A stretch of DNA of 5,416 nucleotides. It comes from Acidobacteriaceae bacterium (GTDB taxonomy: Bacteria > Acidobacteriota > Terriglobia > Terriglobales > Acidobacteriaceae). The stretch spans positions 1-5,416 of the forward strand of contig PLHN01000138.1 in the NCBI GenBank assembly GCA_003139975.1. Reading direction: 5' to 3'. Numbering within the stretch: position 1 is the stretch's first letter; every line of letters begins with the position of its first letter. The position numbers were made by a program, and so were the translations under genes. Shown here piece after piece: positions 5,283 to 5,416 of the stretch. The notes under the pieces were generated by a model, which worked only from the letters and a program-made list of their open reading frames with translations, did no database searches and had not been told where the DNA came from.

Positions 5283-5287
5283 CCTCT
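5283..5287 (-). promoter_or_regulatory. Ribosome binding site of the unknown membrane-anchored protein
   Basis: The minus strand reads AGAGG, 7 bases, then GTG. It decides the GTG start at 5275 in a frame that is otherwise open to the window edge. Confidence 0.5.
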
Positions 5288-5341
5288 CGCAAAAATGGTA
5301 CGTCCGCTGGATGTGGATGCGCAAGGGGAGGAAGAGGAAAA

Positions 5342-5416
5342 ATGCTCCCAGGCGTGACACCATGGGTAGGCTGCGGGAAGACCCGTTTGATTCCGATTTT
5401 GGGTGGCGCAGCGGTT
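5342..5416 (+). CDS. Possible 5' end of a rightward gene, cut by the window edge
   Basis: An ATG at 5342 follows a purine-rich stretch with GGAGG (5327-5331) and GAGG (5334-5337), the best Shine-Dalgarno sequence in this part. The frame stays open for 25 codons to the edge (MLPGVTPWVGCGKTRLIPIL...). A second ATG at 5362, in another frame, gives MGRLREDPFDSDFGWRSG, which looks more protein-like but has no Shine-Dalgarno sequence. Which of the two, if either, is real cannot be told from so little. The gene would diverge from the one starting at 5275. Confidence 0.2.
   Translation, partial: MLPGVTPWVGCGKTRLIPILGGAAV

Noticed and set aside
5397..5416. TGGCGCAGCGGTT at the right edge, similar to the start of a tRNA D-arm
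   Set aside because: The seven bases before it (TTTTGGG) are an unlikely acceptor stem and the rest of any tRNA lies outside the window. It cannot be supported.

Overview
The window looks like chromosomal DNA of a GC-rich soil bacterium. Several proteins read like those of Acidobacteriota (class Terriglobia or a relative). That placement rests on recalled protein resemblance and codon choice (G or C in most third positions), not on a search. There is no rRNA, complete tRNA, CRISPR array, insertion sequence or phage gene.

Layout, left to right. Positions 1-462 (+) hold the C-terminal part of a protein that starts outside the window, possibly an ion-channel-like membrane protein. Positions 535-1251 (-) encode a dienelactone-hydrolase-family alpha/beta hydrolase with an intact Cys-Asp-His triad. 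A 255-base divergent intergenic region follows, with a cluster of short inverted and direct repeats. Positions 1507-2451 (+) encode an integral-membrane acyl-CoA/acyl-lipid desaturase with all three histidine boxes. The next 426 bases carry no intact gene. They hold a heptamer tandem repeat, a strong hairpin terminator, the last 20 codons of a cytochrome-c-like gene on the minus strand, joined almost directly to the last 34 codons of a VapC-type PIN-domain toxin on the plus strand, a C-rich hairpin, and a CTCGGCG repeat array that runs into a promoter. Positions 2878-3804 and 3827-4588 (+) encode a two-component pair: a histidine kinase with two membrane segments and almost no extracytoplasmic loop, then an OmpR/PhoB-type response regulator. 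Convergent to them, 4622-5275 (-) encodes a membrane-anchored protein of unknown function. The last 141 bases are upstream of that gene and may hold the start of a rightward gene.

How the parts work together: the kinase and regulator are clearly one operon and one signalling pathway. The kinase probably senses the membrane or a membrane partner. The desaturase adjusts membrane fluidity and would be a plausible target of such a system, but only nearness suggests it. The hydrolase and desaturase diverge and may share regulatory DNA. The window looks like ordinary housekeeping and accessory chromosome. The points most worth a second look are the pseudogene junction at about 2656, the apparently leaderless kinase promoter next to a repeat array, and a 9-codon micro-ORF that links kinase and regulator through ATGA overlaps at both ends. 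I found no convincing new multi-gene system.
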